Source: Marinicellulosiphila megalodicopiae
GTDB taxonomy: Bacteria > Pseudomonadota > Gammaproteobacteria > Pseudomonadales > Natronospirillaceae
Length of the DNA: 64,000 nucleotides
Assembly: GCF_045862395.1 (NCBI RefSeq)
Contig: NZ_AP023087.1
Location: 496,001 to 560,000, forward strand
Reading direction: 5' to 3'
Below are positions 35,678-45,026 of this stretch, in pieces (within the stretch, counting starts at the first letter, position 1; each line of letters begins with the position of its first letter). The notes beneath the pieces were generated by a model that was given only the letters and a program-made list of their open reading frames with translations, made no database searches and had not been told where the DNA came from. The position numbers and the translations under genes are program-made.

Positions 35678-38175
35678 TTGTTCGCCTTGCGTTTAATCTA
35701 TTATATAAATATTTAAAAAATGGACAGCTAAATGTCTTGCTGTTTGCAATGTTAATTGCTGTTGCAAGTGTCAGTGCAATCGGGATTTTTGCAGAACGAT
35801 TTACCCAAGCTATGAGCAAACAAAGTAATCAATTATTAGCTGCCGATCGGTTAGTGTCAGGCTCACAACCTATTGATGAGAGTTGGGAGGGCGTGGCCAG
35901 TCAAATAAGTAGTGATTTTAAATACAGCAACATCATTGAGTTTAACGCAATGGTGCAAACACAAGATTCGTCTTTTTTAGAGCTAAGCAATATTAAAGCG
36001 GTAGATAATAAATATCCACTACGTGGTCAAATTGGTGTATCGCAAAATGCTTTTGGTGAAACCACATTAGTCAACCAAGGTCCTAATCCTGGCGAAGTAT
36101 GGTTGTCCTCAAGAGTCATGGCCAGTTTGCGCGTGCAACTTGGTGACACCATAAAAATAGGTGAAACGGTTTTTGAATTTACCCAAATTTTAAACTCTAC
36201 CCCTGATGATAATTTATCGATTTTATCAGGTGGGAATACATTAATTCATTTAGATGATGTACCTAAAACTCAAGCATTAAAACCAGGCTCTCGAGCTCGA
36301 TATAAATGGTTAATTAATGGTGACGATCAAGCATTAGAAGCACTAGAAAAAGCATTAGAAGAAAAACTAAACGAGCATTACAGATGGCGTGAAATTAAAA
36401 GCGATGGCGAAAACGCGGGAGAATCTGTAAGTGACACTCTAAAACAAGCCACTGACTTTTTTATGTTAATGGGGGCGTTAGTGGTTGCGTTAGCGGCCAT
36501 TGCAATTGCTATGGCATCGAACCGGTTTGCTAAACAACAAATTCAAAGTGTCGCGTTATTTAAAACATTGGGTTTAACTCCAAATCAAATAAGCAATTTA
36601 TATTTAATTCAATTAGCTATAATTGCAACCGTTACAATCTGTATAGCGTTAGTATTAGGTTATGTAGTGCATCAAGTGTTTATTACTATTTTAGCTGATG
36701 TATTGCCACGCAATTTACCCGGCGCTTCTGCATTGCCATTTATTCAAGGTGCATTAACAGGATTAATTTGTTTATTTGCCTTTGCATTTCCTGCTATTTA
36801 TAACCTTAAAAATATTTCTCCATTACAAATATTACGTGACATTCAAATTATGTCCTTATCGTTATATGTGCGTGTAGGTATTTCAATGTTGGCTGTGTGC
36901 AGTTTGCTTTGGATGTTCACCCAAAACTTGATTTTAAGTGCAGGGTTTTTAGGGGTATTTTTAATTACTGCCTGTGTATTGTGGGTCATTGTTTGGTTGC
37001 TAATTAAAGGCATTCAAGCATTAAGTGGTAAACTGCCTCATATAATTTCATTAGGGTTAAATCAATTAGTACAACAACGCCTAGCCAACAGCCTGCAAAT
37101 AATGATGTTTTCGTTGGTATTAACCTTATTATTTACCTCAGGATTAATTCGATCGTCATTAATCGGAGATTGGCAACAATCTTTACCAAAAAATGCAGAT
37201 AACTTTTTTGTGTACGACATGTTTGAAGACGAAACCCAGGGGTTTTTAGAATGGCAGCAGCGCCATGATATTAAATCTAATGAAATGTTTCCTATTATTC
37301 GTGGTCGTGTAATACAAATAAATGATCAAACATTAAAAGAAATATTTAAAGACGAACCAAGTCGTGAATTTAGTCGTGAATTAAACTTAAGCTGGACTCA
37401 GAAATTTAGTGACACCAATACAATTGTTGCTGGAAAAGCGTTTAACGAAGTTGAAAATGACGGTCAATTATTCGTCTCTATAGAAAAAGACTGGGCAGAC
37501 GGCGCGGGTATAGTGGTGGGCGACACGATGTTGTTTTCAATTTCAGGTATAGAATTACAAGCCATTGTGTCAAGTATTCGCACAGTCGATTGGCAGTCAA
37601 TGAAACCTAATTTTTACGCGTTGTTTAATCAGCCTATATTTGAAGGTATTGGAGCTGTGTATTTAACGTCTTTTTATATGCCAAATAATAAAAAAGTGAA
37701 CTTAGTAGAATTAATGCAAACCTACCCAACGTTTACGTTAATTGATTTAGATGGCAGCATTAAACAAATTCAAACGATTATTTCGCAAGTTAGTTTGGCT
37801 ATTGAATTTATTTTATTATTAGTTTTAATTGCAGGGTTTTTAGTGTTGCTTGCCGCAGTGCAGTCATCATTAGATTTGCGTATACATCAAGCGACGATAA
37901 TGCGTGCGTTTGGTGCATCTAAAAAAATAATATTAGGCAGTTTGTGGGTCGAGTTTTTAGCATTAGGATTACTTTCTGGTTTATTAGCCATTATAACAAG
38001 TGAGGCATTAATTAATATTTTACAAAATTTATTGTTTAATAAACCAGGTGGATTACATGTTACGTTATGGTTTGTATCGCCAATTTTTGGTGCATTAGTT
38101 ATTGCCTGTCTAGGTTATGTATTTACCCGTAAAGTGGTTAAAACCAGTGTGTTGCAAATATTAAGATCAATTTAA
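35674..38175 (+). CDS. ybbP: FtsX/MacB-like ABC permease, YbbP type
   Basis: 833 residues, overlapping ybbA by four bases. Topology: an N-terminal TM (about 20-40), a large periplasmic part, a group of three helices (about 262-390, with FKTLGLTPNQISNLYL), a fourth to sixth TM (395-460), a second periplasmic domain and a C-terminal FtsX bundle (about 700-830, IMRAFGASKKIILGSLW). This duplicated FtsX arrangement with about ten helices is that of YbbP (DUF214-type). With ybbA it forms the exporter associated with TesA. Substrate is not established for the family. Confidence 0.9.
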   Translation: MIVRLAFNLLYKYLKNGQLNVLLFAMLIAVASVSAIGIFAERFTQAMSKQSNQLLAADRLVSGSQPIDESWEGVASQISSDFKYSNIIEFNAMVQTQDSSFLELSNIKAVDNKYPLRGQIGVSQNAFGETTLVNQGPNPGEVWLSSRVMASLRVQLGDTIKIGETVFEFTQILNSTPDDNLSILSGGNTLIHLDDVPKTQALKPGSRARYKWLINGDDQALEALEKALEEKLNEHYRWREIKSDGENAGESVSDTLKQATDFFMLMGALVVALAAIAIAMASNRFAKQQIQSVALFKTLGLTPNQISNLYLIQLAIIATVTICIALVLGYVVHQVFITILADVLPRNLPGASALPFIQGALTGLICLFAFAFPAIYNLKNISPLQILRDIQIMSLSLYVRVGISMLAVCSLLWMFTQNLILSAGFLGVFLITACVLWVIVWLLIKGIQALSGKLPHIISLGLNQLVQQRLANSLQIMMFSLVLTLLFTSGLIRSSLIGDWQQSLPKNADNFFVYDMFEDETQGFLEWQQRHDIKSNEMFPIIRGRVIQINDQTLKEIFKDEPSREFSRELNLSWTQKFSDTNTIVAGKAFNEVENDGQLFVSIEKDWADGAGIVVGDTMLFSISGIELQAIVSSIRTVDWQSMKPNFYALFNQPIFEGIGAVYLTSFYMPNNKKVNLVELMQTYPTFTLIDLDGSIKQIQTIISQVSLAIEFILLLVLIAGFLVLLAAVQSSLDLRIHQATIMRAFGASKKIILGSLWVEFLALGLLSGLLAIITSEALINILQNLLFNKPGGLHVTLWFVSPIFGALVIACLGYVFTRKVVKTSVLQILRSI

Positions 38176-38183
38176 TATTGCTA

Positions 38184-38235
38184 AAGGTACTCAAACAAGG
38201 TACTCAAACAAGGTGCTTAAACAAGGTACTCAAAC
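38184..38235 (+). repeat. 13-bp tandem repeat, four copies
   Basis: Units AAGGTACTCAAAC at 38184, 38197 and 38223, with AAGGTGCTTAAAC at 38210. They fill the gap between the ybbP stop (38175) and the GNAT start (38250), ending 15 bp before it, where copy number could alter the GNAT leader. Confidence 0.93.
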
Positions 38236-38249
38236 GAAAGTTGAGAATA

Positions 38250-38693
38250 ATGAAACATATAAGGCTTGCAAATAAAAACGATGTGTATTCAATCAAGCAT
38301 ATGATCCACTCACAAATACATCATTTTTCAAAGGATGATGTGCCACAGTGGGTGAGTACTTCATTGACCTATAATCAAATTGTTAAACGTTTAAATGACA
38401 ATCAATTTTTACATTATGTGTGTGAAGTGAACAAAAAAGTGGTGGGGTATTTAGCAATCAATCAGCAACATGTGCATCACTTTTTTGTGAATCAAGAATA
38501 TCAAAAACAAGGGGTAGCCAAAACAATGTGGAAAAATTTTTTAGGTGAAACATCCTTTAAGAAGTTAACTGTAAGATCATCATTAAACGCTATTGGGTTT
38601 TATGAAAAAATGGGGTTTATAAGAAAAGATATTCAGCATTGTAAGGGTGTCGATTTTTGTAATATGAATTGGGAAAAACACAATGTGTCGTAA
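38250..38693 (+). CDS. GNAT-family N-acetyltransferase
   Basis: 147 residues from ATG 38250, with GAGAAT as a weak ribosome site. The fold is evident: HIRLANKNDVYSIKHMI (beta1-alpha1), YVCEVNKKVVGYLAI (beta2-beta4), VHHFFVNQEYQKQGVAKTMW (acetyl-CoA loop, Q/R-x-x-G-x-A with QKQGVA) and SSLNAIGFYEKMGFIRKD (beta6 with the conserved FYEKMGF). It acetylates a small molecule or protein N-terminus. Upstream ORF codons belong to a tandem repeat and are excluded. Overlaps the next gene by 11 bp. Confidence 0.86.
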   Translation: MKHIRLANKNDVYSIKHMIHSQIHHFSKDDVPQWVSTSLTYNQIVKRLNDNQFLHYVCEVNKKVVGYLAINQQHVHHFFVNQEYQKQGVAKTMWKNFLGETSFKKLTVRSSLNAIGFYEKMGFIRKDIQHCKGVDFCNMNWEKHNVS

Positions 38694-38952
38694 TATCAAA
38701 CCGTTATTTAACTTCGAACCTCCAGCCACATTGGGTGAAATAGAAGCTTCTGCGTTACAATACGTGCGAAAGGTATCGGGGTTTGCAAAACCGTCCGAAA
38801 TCAACCAAGCAGCTTTTGATCAAGCAGTGCGTGATATTACACGAATATCTCAATTACTTTTAAATGAATTACAAACTTCAGCACCTTCTAAAAATAGAGA
38901 AATAGAACTTCAAAAGAAACGGGAAATCAACAAAAAGCGTTTTGAAAAATAA
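38683..38952 (+). CDS. DUF2277 family protein
   Basis: 89 residues. The conserved opening MCRNIKPLFNFEPPATLGEIEASALQYVRK followed by VSGFAKPSEINQAAFDQAV is the DUF2277 signature (N-terminal Met-Cys-Arg, then 'FxPPxT' and 'GFxxPS'). The C-terminal 25 residues are lysine- and glutamate-rich and extend beyond the domain. It overlaps the GNAT gene by 11 bp and precedes the mtfA-like gene, so the three are likely co-transcribed. Function unknown for the family. Confidence 0.88.
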   Translation: MCRNIKPLFNFEPPATLGEIEASALQYVRKVSGFAKPSEINQAAFDQAVRDITRISQLLLNELQTSAPSKNREIELQKKREINKKRFEK

Positions 38953-38964
38953 CAATGGAAAATT

Positions 38965-39798
38965 ATGAGTATCTTTAAATTTATAAAAAATCTGTTTGTT
39001 ACAACTGCACCAGTATTGCCTCAATGGCAGCCACAGTGGTCGCAGTATTTAAACGGGCATGTCTCGTTTTATCGCACATTAAATCAACAAGATAAATTAA
39101 TATTTGAGCAACGTGCTAATTTGTTTTTGCATACAACCAATGTTGAGGCGGGTGACCAAGTAGATGTCACACAAGACGATCGACTGTTAGTTGCAGCCAG
39201 TGCAATTATTCCGGTTTGGGGGTTTCCAAATTGGCATTATTTTAATTTAAAATCAGTATTTTTATTAAGGTAATCATTTAACGAGCATCTACAATTTGGG
39301 AAAGCAGATTCTCGTATTACAGGCATGGTTGGCACTGGTGTGATGTCTGGTAAGTTGGTATTAAGTAAGCCGCATTTACACTTGGGTTTTAAAAATAATA
39401 AAGATAAACACAATGTAGGAATTCATGAATTTGTGCATTTAGTTGATATGGCCGATGGTCAGTGCGATGGATTTCCAGAGCGACTTAAAGAATTTTCTTA
39501 CTCAATTCCTTGGTTTGACTTAGTTTATACAAAAATTATGGAAATTGACGACGGTAAAAGTAATATTAGAGATTACGGTGCAACGAATCGAGCTGAGTTT
39601 TTTGCAGTGGCATCAGAGTATTTTTTTGAACAACCCAAAATGTTACAACAAAAACATCCGGAATTATTTGAAGCATTAACCCAAATATACCAACAAGACG
39701 TATCGCATATTAATAGCGATACCGTTGTGGCCAGAAATGCAGCCTGCCCCTGTGGTAGTAAGAAAAAATATAAACGTTGTTGTTTGCCAAAGAATTAA
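38965..39798 (+). pseudogene. MtfA-like M90 zinc peptidase with in-frame stop, plus SEC-C tail
   Basis: The upstream 102 codons (SIFKFIKNLFVTTAPVLPQW; VWGFPNWHYFNLKSVFLL) and the downstream 157 codons lie in the same frame, separated by one TAA at 39271-39273 and continuous with SFNEHLQFGKADSRITGMVG. Together they form an MtfA/M90 peptidase, with the zinc motif HEFVH near 39430 and the later AEFFAVASEYFF block. A C-terminal SEC-C zinc finger, CPCGSKKKYKRCC, follows. Homologues read 'LLYPxSFNE' where this sequence has LLR-stop-SFNE, so the codon pair before the stop is also unusual. Either the gene is dead, read-through makes the protein, or it is an assembly error. An ATG at 39325 could start a shortened but active-site-bearing product. 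Confidence 0.72.
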
Positions 39799-40248
39799 TT
39801 GAAAAATATTGGATGGATTTGAAAGTGTTTAAAGCAGGGACGCATAAATAATATTTATTAAACGGATTTTCGACTTTAATGCACTCTCAATGCATCCTCA
39901 GCTCACAAAACAATAACCCTCCTAATAACCCACTTATCTAATTGCATTTCTTGAAATGACACCCACTTTATATTCTCTCTTTATATTCCCTAAATTTCCC
40001 TCAAATCTTCAACGCAGCATCAAAGCTGAAATCCATTATGGGTTTAAAGCCGTATGAATAAGTACCTTGTAATCTAATAATTCAAAAAGTTATATTTTGT
40101 AAACTATATTCTTTTTATGTTTATGAGATCCGTGTCTCAATCTAACTATTAACCTATTTAATCATTACAATAATAAACTAACTAACTTGATGGTAAAAAG
40201 ATACAATAGCGGTACATTAATATACATTTGAGTAAAGAGAGCTTTGAT
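39799..40248. other. Intergenic region with a possible beta-barrel gene remnant
   Basis: About 450 bp. On the minus strand near 40001-40080 the sequence reads LQGTYSYGFKPIMDFSFDAALKI then stop, resembling the last strands of an outer-membrane barrel (compare FSSDVGLKLKYSF at 2174). Upstream in frame there is a stop, so only a remnant remains. The right part carries the promoter of the DUF1592 gene; no -35/-10 could be called. No terminator of the mtfA-like gene was clear. Confidence 0.35.
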
Positions 40249-43200
40249 ATGAATGTTAAAACTTTAGTTTGCGCCATAGCGATTGTTTTTGGAGCAATCA
40301 GTTGTGACCCAGCACCTACGCCATTGTCTAGTTCAGACTCTATGAGTTTGTCGGGCAATAAGAGTGACCCTATTATGATGTCAGAGGGTAACGTTATGAT
40401 TGACGCTTCTGACAGTGTGAAAACTACAGGTTCTGTTGCACCTATTTATATGTGGATTGTTGATGGAAAAGTGGTTGAAACTTCAAGTTCAGGTAGGTTA
40501 ACTCACGAATTTACTGCAAACGGTGATTATAAAGTATCTGTTGTGATTTCAGATCAAAATAATAAAGTTGGCAATATTTCCTTAAATTATGATGTAAAGG
40601 TCGAAAATATTGGTAATGGATCTGGTACAAATACTGAAACGCAAACCTCTTCTGAAACTGAAACTGAAACTGAAACTGAAACTGATACCAATACCAATAC
40701 CAATACTGATACCAATACACAAACCGATTATCAATCATTAATAGAACAAGCCATTTCAGCGTTTATTACAAACGAAGAAGGGTTTAACTTTGCGTGTTCA
40801 TTATGTCATTACTCTGATAATACAGCCGCTCATGGCAATTTAAATTTCAGTTCATCTGATGATTCTTTAACAGTGCAAAGTGCTGAAGCGGGTTTAACTA
40901 CCTGGTTAGAAAATGGCGGATTAATTAACCGTACTAATCCAATTGATGGCAATGGTGACGTGCACGGTATTAAATTCTCAATGGTTGAAGCCACACAAAC
41001 TGCTAATGAGCAATTATGGACTGACTTAATTGATTTAATGTCTGCGGCATTAGGCGTGGATGAAAACGGGTTAATTAATTATGCTCCAAATGCAAAATTC
41101 ACATTTGAACAGTCTGATTTAAGCTTTAGCTTTGATGCGTCAAGCAGCTCAGATCGAAATGGTGATACCTTAACTTATACATGGGATTTTGGTGATGATT
41201 CTGCTTCTGTGATGGGTGAAAAAGTGACTCATACCTTTGCTGCAGATTCCAATTTTACAGTGAAATTGGTTGCATTTGATGGTGAGTTTTCTGATGACAT
41301 TTCAATTAATATCACAACAAAAGTTGAATTGATTGGTGATATCGCCTCCGGTGAAGATTTATATAACGAAAAATGTTTTTCATGTCATCAGACGGAAGGG
41401 GTTGGGGTTGCTGGTTTATACGAAGCTATTCCGATCAATGCGTATATAGATAAACAATTGGATGCTTACGCGGTTATTGAAGACACAATGCCTAAAAATG
41501 CTGTTGGCGAATGTACGACTCAATGCGCTGCAGATATTGAAGCTTTCATGATGACTTGGGAGCGTACTTACAAAAGTGTTTCCTGTGATTTAACTGACGA
41601 TGCGATTAAGTATGGTCCGCGTCAAATGCGTTTATTAACAGTAAACGAATATACAAACACAATAATGGATATGTTTGGTTATGTTGTGGACCGTGGTGCT
41701 TTACCTGCCGATTCGAAAGTGAATTATTTTTCTAACCAAGTAAAAACGTCACTTGATTCCGCTCGTTTAGATGCGTTTGTGGGTATGGCAGATAAAATCA
41801 TTGATGACGCGGCTGCAAACAATTATGAAAATATTTTAGGCTATGACGAAGGTTGGTCAGGTGCATTACGTTATGCATTTAGACGCCCAGCAACGGCTGC
41901 TGAAATCGAAGCTTATGAGGCATTAGAGTCAGACGGCATCGAATATGCTATTCGAGCTTTATTAACTTCACCTTATTTCTTATTCCGTTCTGAATTGGGT
42001 ATGACGCCGGCAGAATTTGTTGAATTTAATGAAAATGCAGATCCAATTTATAAGCCTGTTGGCACTCCATATAGTATTACACCTGAATCATTAGGATTAA
42101 CTGATGGCGTTTTGGATATTTATTCGAGTAAACAATTTTCATACAACTTCCAAGGTGGAGAGCAAGTTCAATTACGTGCGACAGGTACTGTTTCTGCAGG
42201 TTATAACGACATTGAGGTGAGTGATTCTTGGCCGTTAGTGAAAATAGGCATTCAAAATGGCGATGTATTATTTGAAGGTCGTATTCCTCCAAAAATGACG
42301 TCAATATTGGTACCTGTTACATTAACGGGTAATCAAACATTGTACGTTGATAATGGTCAGCAAAATCATCCTCAAAGTGGCTCACGACCTTTGATTATCA
42401 CAGGAATTACAATATCTGAATTTGAGCAAGTGCAATTTGATATTCCGCAAATTGACTCTGATGCCTTTGCTTTAACCCCATATGAAATGGCAACGTTTTT
42501 AGCCTATACCTACACAGGCACAATGCCAGATGCTGAGCTACTAACCGCAGCGGATTCAGGTTTCACAACCGATGCCGCAATCGAAGCGCAAATTGAACGT
42601 TTGTTATCCATGGACAAAGCAAAACAACACATTGGTAAATTTGTGGATCAATGGTTGTTAACTGACAATGTATTAACAGTGGGTAAAGACGCGGTATTGT
42701 ATTCGGATTTCAATCAAGAAGTACGTGAAGCCATGGCGCAAGAAGCGCGTGAAATTTTCATTGATGTGATTTTTAATGAAACTGGTTTTACAAGTTTATT
42801 TAATTCAAATTACACCTTTGTGAATGCTGCTTTAGCGGATTTCTACGGAATTGGTGGTGTGTCTGGAAATGACTTTGTAAAAGTACAATCCCCTGATCGT
42901 GGCGGCATCTTAACCTCTGGTGCGTTCTTATCTTCTTGGGCTAGAACAGATGAGTCACATTTAATTAAACGTGCCGTTAAAGTACGTGAGCGTGCAATGT
43001 GTCAGCATATGCCTCCTTTCCCAACGGATGTATCTTTAGATGCTGTTCGTGAAGAACAAGCACAGGTTGTGATTGATGTGAAAGCTCAAAACCCAGATGG
43101 TAAAATTCGCCAGTCGCATTTGGACTATATTAATACAAACGTTCCTGAGTGTTTGACCTGCCATAAATACATGATTAATCCATTAGGTGTAGGTATGGAA

Positions 43201-43626
43201 GATTACGACGCAGTTGGTTTGCCGCGTACTCAATATGCCAATGATTTATCCGTTAACTATCAAGGGCATGATGCATCAATTGAATGGCACAACTCAGCGC
43301 TTTATGGCATCGACAACATTTACGCAAATGATGATCGTCGTGAATTCCAAGGTGTGAAAGAGTTAGGTGCAGTTTTAGCTGCTGAAGATGTAACAAGAGC
43401 CTGTTTAAATGAAATGACATTCCGATTTGTAATGGCAACTGGTCCTGATGAGTTTGATCATGCTGATAAATCTGCCATTGTGTTAACGGATGATGAACGC
43501 ACTGAATACAGCTGTGTCATTAGAGACATGCAAGAGGCTATGGGTCAAAGTGATAACCCGCGTGATGCATTAAAACAACTTGGCTTGTCAGACATTGTAC
43601 GTTTCAGAAAAGAACGTAACCGTTAA
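40249..43626 (+). CDS. Multihaem-motif DUF1592/DUF1588/DUF1585-type lipoprotein with PKD domains
   Basis: 1125 residues from ATG 40249 (AGAGAG ribosome site), with lipobox AISC-DP (Cys19). Order: PKD-like domain (about 40-125); Thr/Glu/Asn/Gln linker; a c-type haem motif CSLCH (183-187); a PKD domain (about 285-360, DTLTYTWDFGDD); a second motif CFSCH (376-380); DUF1587 (LLTVNEYTNTIMDMFGYVVD, about 460); DUF1595 (LRYAFRRPATAAEIEAYEAL); an inserted beta domain with CBM-like pattern (YSITPESLGL..., about 600-730); DUF1592 (FALTPYEMATFLAYTYTGTMP); DUF1588 with the third motif CLTCH (968-972); DUF1585 at the end. The DUF1587-1595-1592-1588-1585 series is the Planctomycete-type cytochrome domain set. 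A surface electron-transfer or oxidase complex is inferred. Confidence 0.85.
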   Translation: MNVKTLVCAIAIVFGAISCDPAPTPLSSSDSMSLSGNKSDPIMMSEGNVMIDASDSVKTTGSVAPIYMWIVDGKVVETSSSGRLTHEFTANGDYKVSVVISDQNNKVGNISLNYDVKVENIGNGSGTNTETQTSSETETETETETDTNTNTNTDTNTQTDYQSLIEQAISAFITNEEGFNFACSLCHYSDNTAAHGNLNFSSSDDSLTVQSAEAGLTTWLENGGLINRTNPIDGNGDVHGIKFSMVEATQTANEQLWTDLIDLMSAALGVDENGLINYAPNAKFTFEQSDLSFSFDASSSSDRNGDTLTYTWDFGDDSASVMGEKVTHTFAADSNFTVKLVAFDGEFSDDISINITTKVELIGDIASGEDLYNEKCFSCHQTEGVGVAGLYEAIPINAYIDKQLDAYAVIEDTMPKNAVGECTTQCAADIEAFMMTWERTYKSVSCDLTDDAIKYGPRQMRLLTVNEYTNTIMDMFGYVVDRGALPADSKVNYFSNQVKTSLDSARLDAFVGMADKIIDDAAANNYENILGYDEGWSGALRYAFRRPATAAEIEAYEALESDGIEYAIRALLTSPYFLFRSELGMTPAEFVEFNENADPIYKPVGTPYSITPESLGLTDGVLDIYSSKQFSYNFQGGEQVQLRATGTVSAGYNDIEVSDSWPLVKIGIQNGDVLFEGRIPPKMTSILVPVTLTGNQTLYVDNGQQNHPQSGSRPLIITGITISEFEQVQFDIPQIDSDAFALTPYEMATFLAYTYTGTMPDAELLTAADSGFTTDAAIEAQIERLLSMDKAKQHIGKFVDQWLLTDNVLTVGKDAVLYSDFNQEVREAMAQEAREIFIDVIFNETGFTSLFNSNYTFVNAALADFYGIGGVSGNDFVKVQSPDRGGILTSGAFLSSWARTDESHLIKRAVKVRERAMCQHMPPFPTDVSLDAVREEQAQVVIDVKAQNPDGKIRQSHLDYINTNVPECLTCHKYMINPLGVGMEDYDAVGLPRTQYANDLSVNYQGHDASIEWHNSALYGIDNIYANDDRREFQGVKELGAVLAAEDVTRACLNEMTFRFVMATGPDEFDHADKSAIVLTDDERTEYSCVIRDMQEAMGQSDNPRDALKQLGLSDIVRFRKERNR

Positions 43627-43653
43627 GAATACGACTGGATAAAGGTAAATAAC

Positions 43654-44892
43654 ATGAAAAAACTATTAAAAACACCTCAAGATGTACAGCGTCGTAAATT
43701 ATTTAAAACGGTAGCCGCATCTGGAATTTCAATGCAAGCATTAAGAACCCTGCCATTTGGTTTGGGTTTAATGTACAGCCGAGCAGGATTAGCTGCCGAT
43801 ACGGGTATTTCACGAGCAATTTTTGTGTATATTCCTGATGGTGCGCCACCAGGGTCTTACACCTTTAATAATGGCGTACTTGGCTCTACGGCATCGCCAC
43901 TTGAAAGCGTAAAAGAAAACGTCGTCTTGTTTTCAGATTGTACTTCTACGACCTTTGGTCATGGTAATACAACGGGTGCAATGGGTGGAGATTCTGGTCA
44001 AACAATCGATATTGAACTTGAAAACGCACTTGGCGGCGCAAGCCCATTTAGTATTATTCGAACCGGTGTGGAATGTAATACCGGTCAAGGTTTGATGAGT
44101 TACAGCCAATCGTTTGTTGAAAACCCACAATCGGTGTTTGAGCGATTATTTGGCGGCACAGCACCTGAAGGGCCTGCATTACAAGCTGCCAAAAATGTGC
44201 TGGATCGTAATCGTGCCGAAATTGCAGCAATCAAAAGCAAGCTCGGTTCATTTGAGCGTAAACGCTTAGAAGAGCATGAAGCGGCAATTAATGCTTTGGA
44301 AATTCGATTAACCCCAGAGCCGATTGCAGGTTGTGATGATTTTGCATCGACTTGGGCGCCATATACTGATCCATTAACCAATAATTTCACAAAGATGACC
44401 GATTTACACAGTGATCTAATCACTGAAGCGTTCCGTTGTAATATGACTAACTTTGCATGTTTGCAAATGGGCACGCATCAAGCCGAGCATTTAGCGGCTG
44501 ATTCAGGTCATAACGGCAGTTATCATGACAGTATTCATGGTGATATTGCAGAGGGTAAACCTAAGTATCATTTATTCCGTAAATATCATACTGAACGCTT
44601 AGCGTATTTAATTAAAAGTCTAAAAGACACAACCGATCCAGCACGTTCAGATGGTGGCAGCCTATTAGACTCAACCATTGTCCTACAAGTTACCGATATG
44701 GGTAATGGTGATGCCCATGATGGCGTAAATATGCCATTTACTTTAGCAAGTGGTAAGCATATGAATGGTGGACGTTACGTAGCAGGGGCAACCAAAGACA
44801 ACCTGTTAAATACAGTAGCTGAAGCATTAAAAGTAAATGGAGAAATTACAAATTATGGCGGCGCAGGCAGTTTGGCGACAATATTAAAATAA
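43654..44892 (+). CDS. Tat-exported DUF1552 protein
   Basis: 412 residues. A twin-arginine motif QRRKLFK (12-18) with a hydrophobic stretch (ISMQALRTLPFGLGLMYSRAGLAA) directs it out in folded form. The rest matches DUF1552: AIFVYIPDGAPPGSYTF, the central ENALGGASPFSIIRTGVECN block, and LLDSTIVLQVTDMGNGDAHDG near the end, a sulfatase/alkaline phosphatase-like metal region. DUF1552 genes are nearly always paired with DUF1592-class genes, as here 28 bp after one, so they act together. The pair's catalytic activity is unknown. Followed by a strong terminator. Confidence 0.88.
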   Translation: MKKLLKTPQDVQRRKLFKTVAASGISMQALRTLPFGLGLMYSRAGLAADTGISRAIFVYIPDGAPPGSYTFNNGVLGSTASPLESVKENVVLFSDCTSTTFGHGNTTGAMGGDSGQTIDIELENALGGASPFSIIRTGVECNTGQGLMSYSQSFVENPQSVFERLFGGTAPEGPALQAAKNVLDRNRAEIAAIKSKLGSFERKRLEEHEAAINALEIRLTPEPIAGCDDFASTWAPYTDPLTNNFTKMTDLHSDLITEAFRCNMTNFACLQMGTHQAEHLAADSGHNGSYHDSIHGDIAEGKPKYHLFRKYHTERLAYLIKSLKDTTDPARSDGGSLLDSTIVLQVTDMGNGDAHDGVNMPFTLASGKHMNGGRYVAGATKDNLLNTVAEALKVNGEITNYGGAGSLATILK

Positions 44893-44900
44893 TTGAATGT

Positions 44901-44951
44901 AATCATAAAAAAAGCCCAGCAAATTGAGTTTGTTGGGCTTTTTTTATGATT
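44901..44951. terminator. Bidirectional intrinsic terminator
   Basis: AATCATAAAAAAAGCCCAGC and its near-complement on either side of a TTGAG loop (arms about 23 bp) with T tracts in both directions. It ends the DUF1552 gene and, on the minus strand, the YqhA-like gene. Confidence 0.93.
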
Positions 44952-45026
44952 CAAATTAAATCACGACAATTCTATTTTAATGCTGATCTGCGTCATTTTG
45001 TACGTAAGCTAACTAGTTATAAACAA

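Noticed and set aside
40511..40738. Minus-strand ORF rich in Tyr/Gln/Phe (75 aa)
   Set aside because: Antisense shadow of the Thr/Glu linker microsatellite in the DUF1592 gene.
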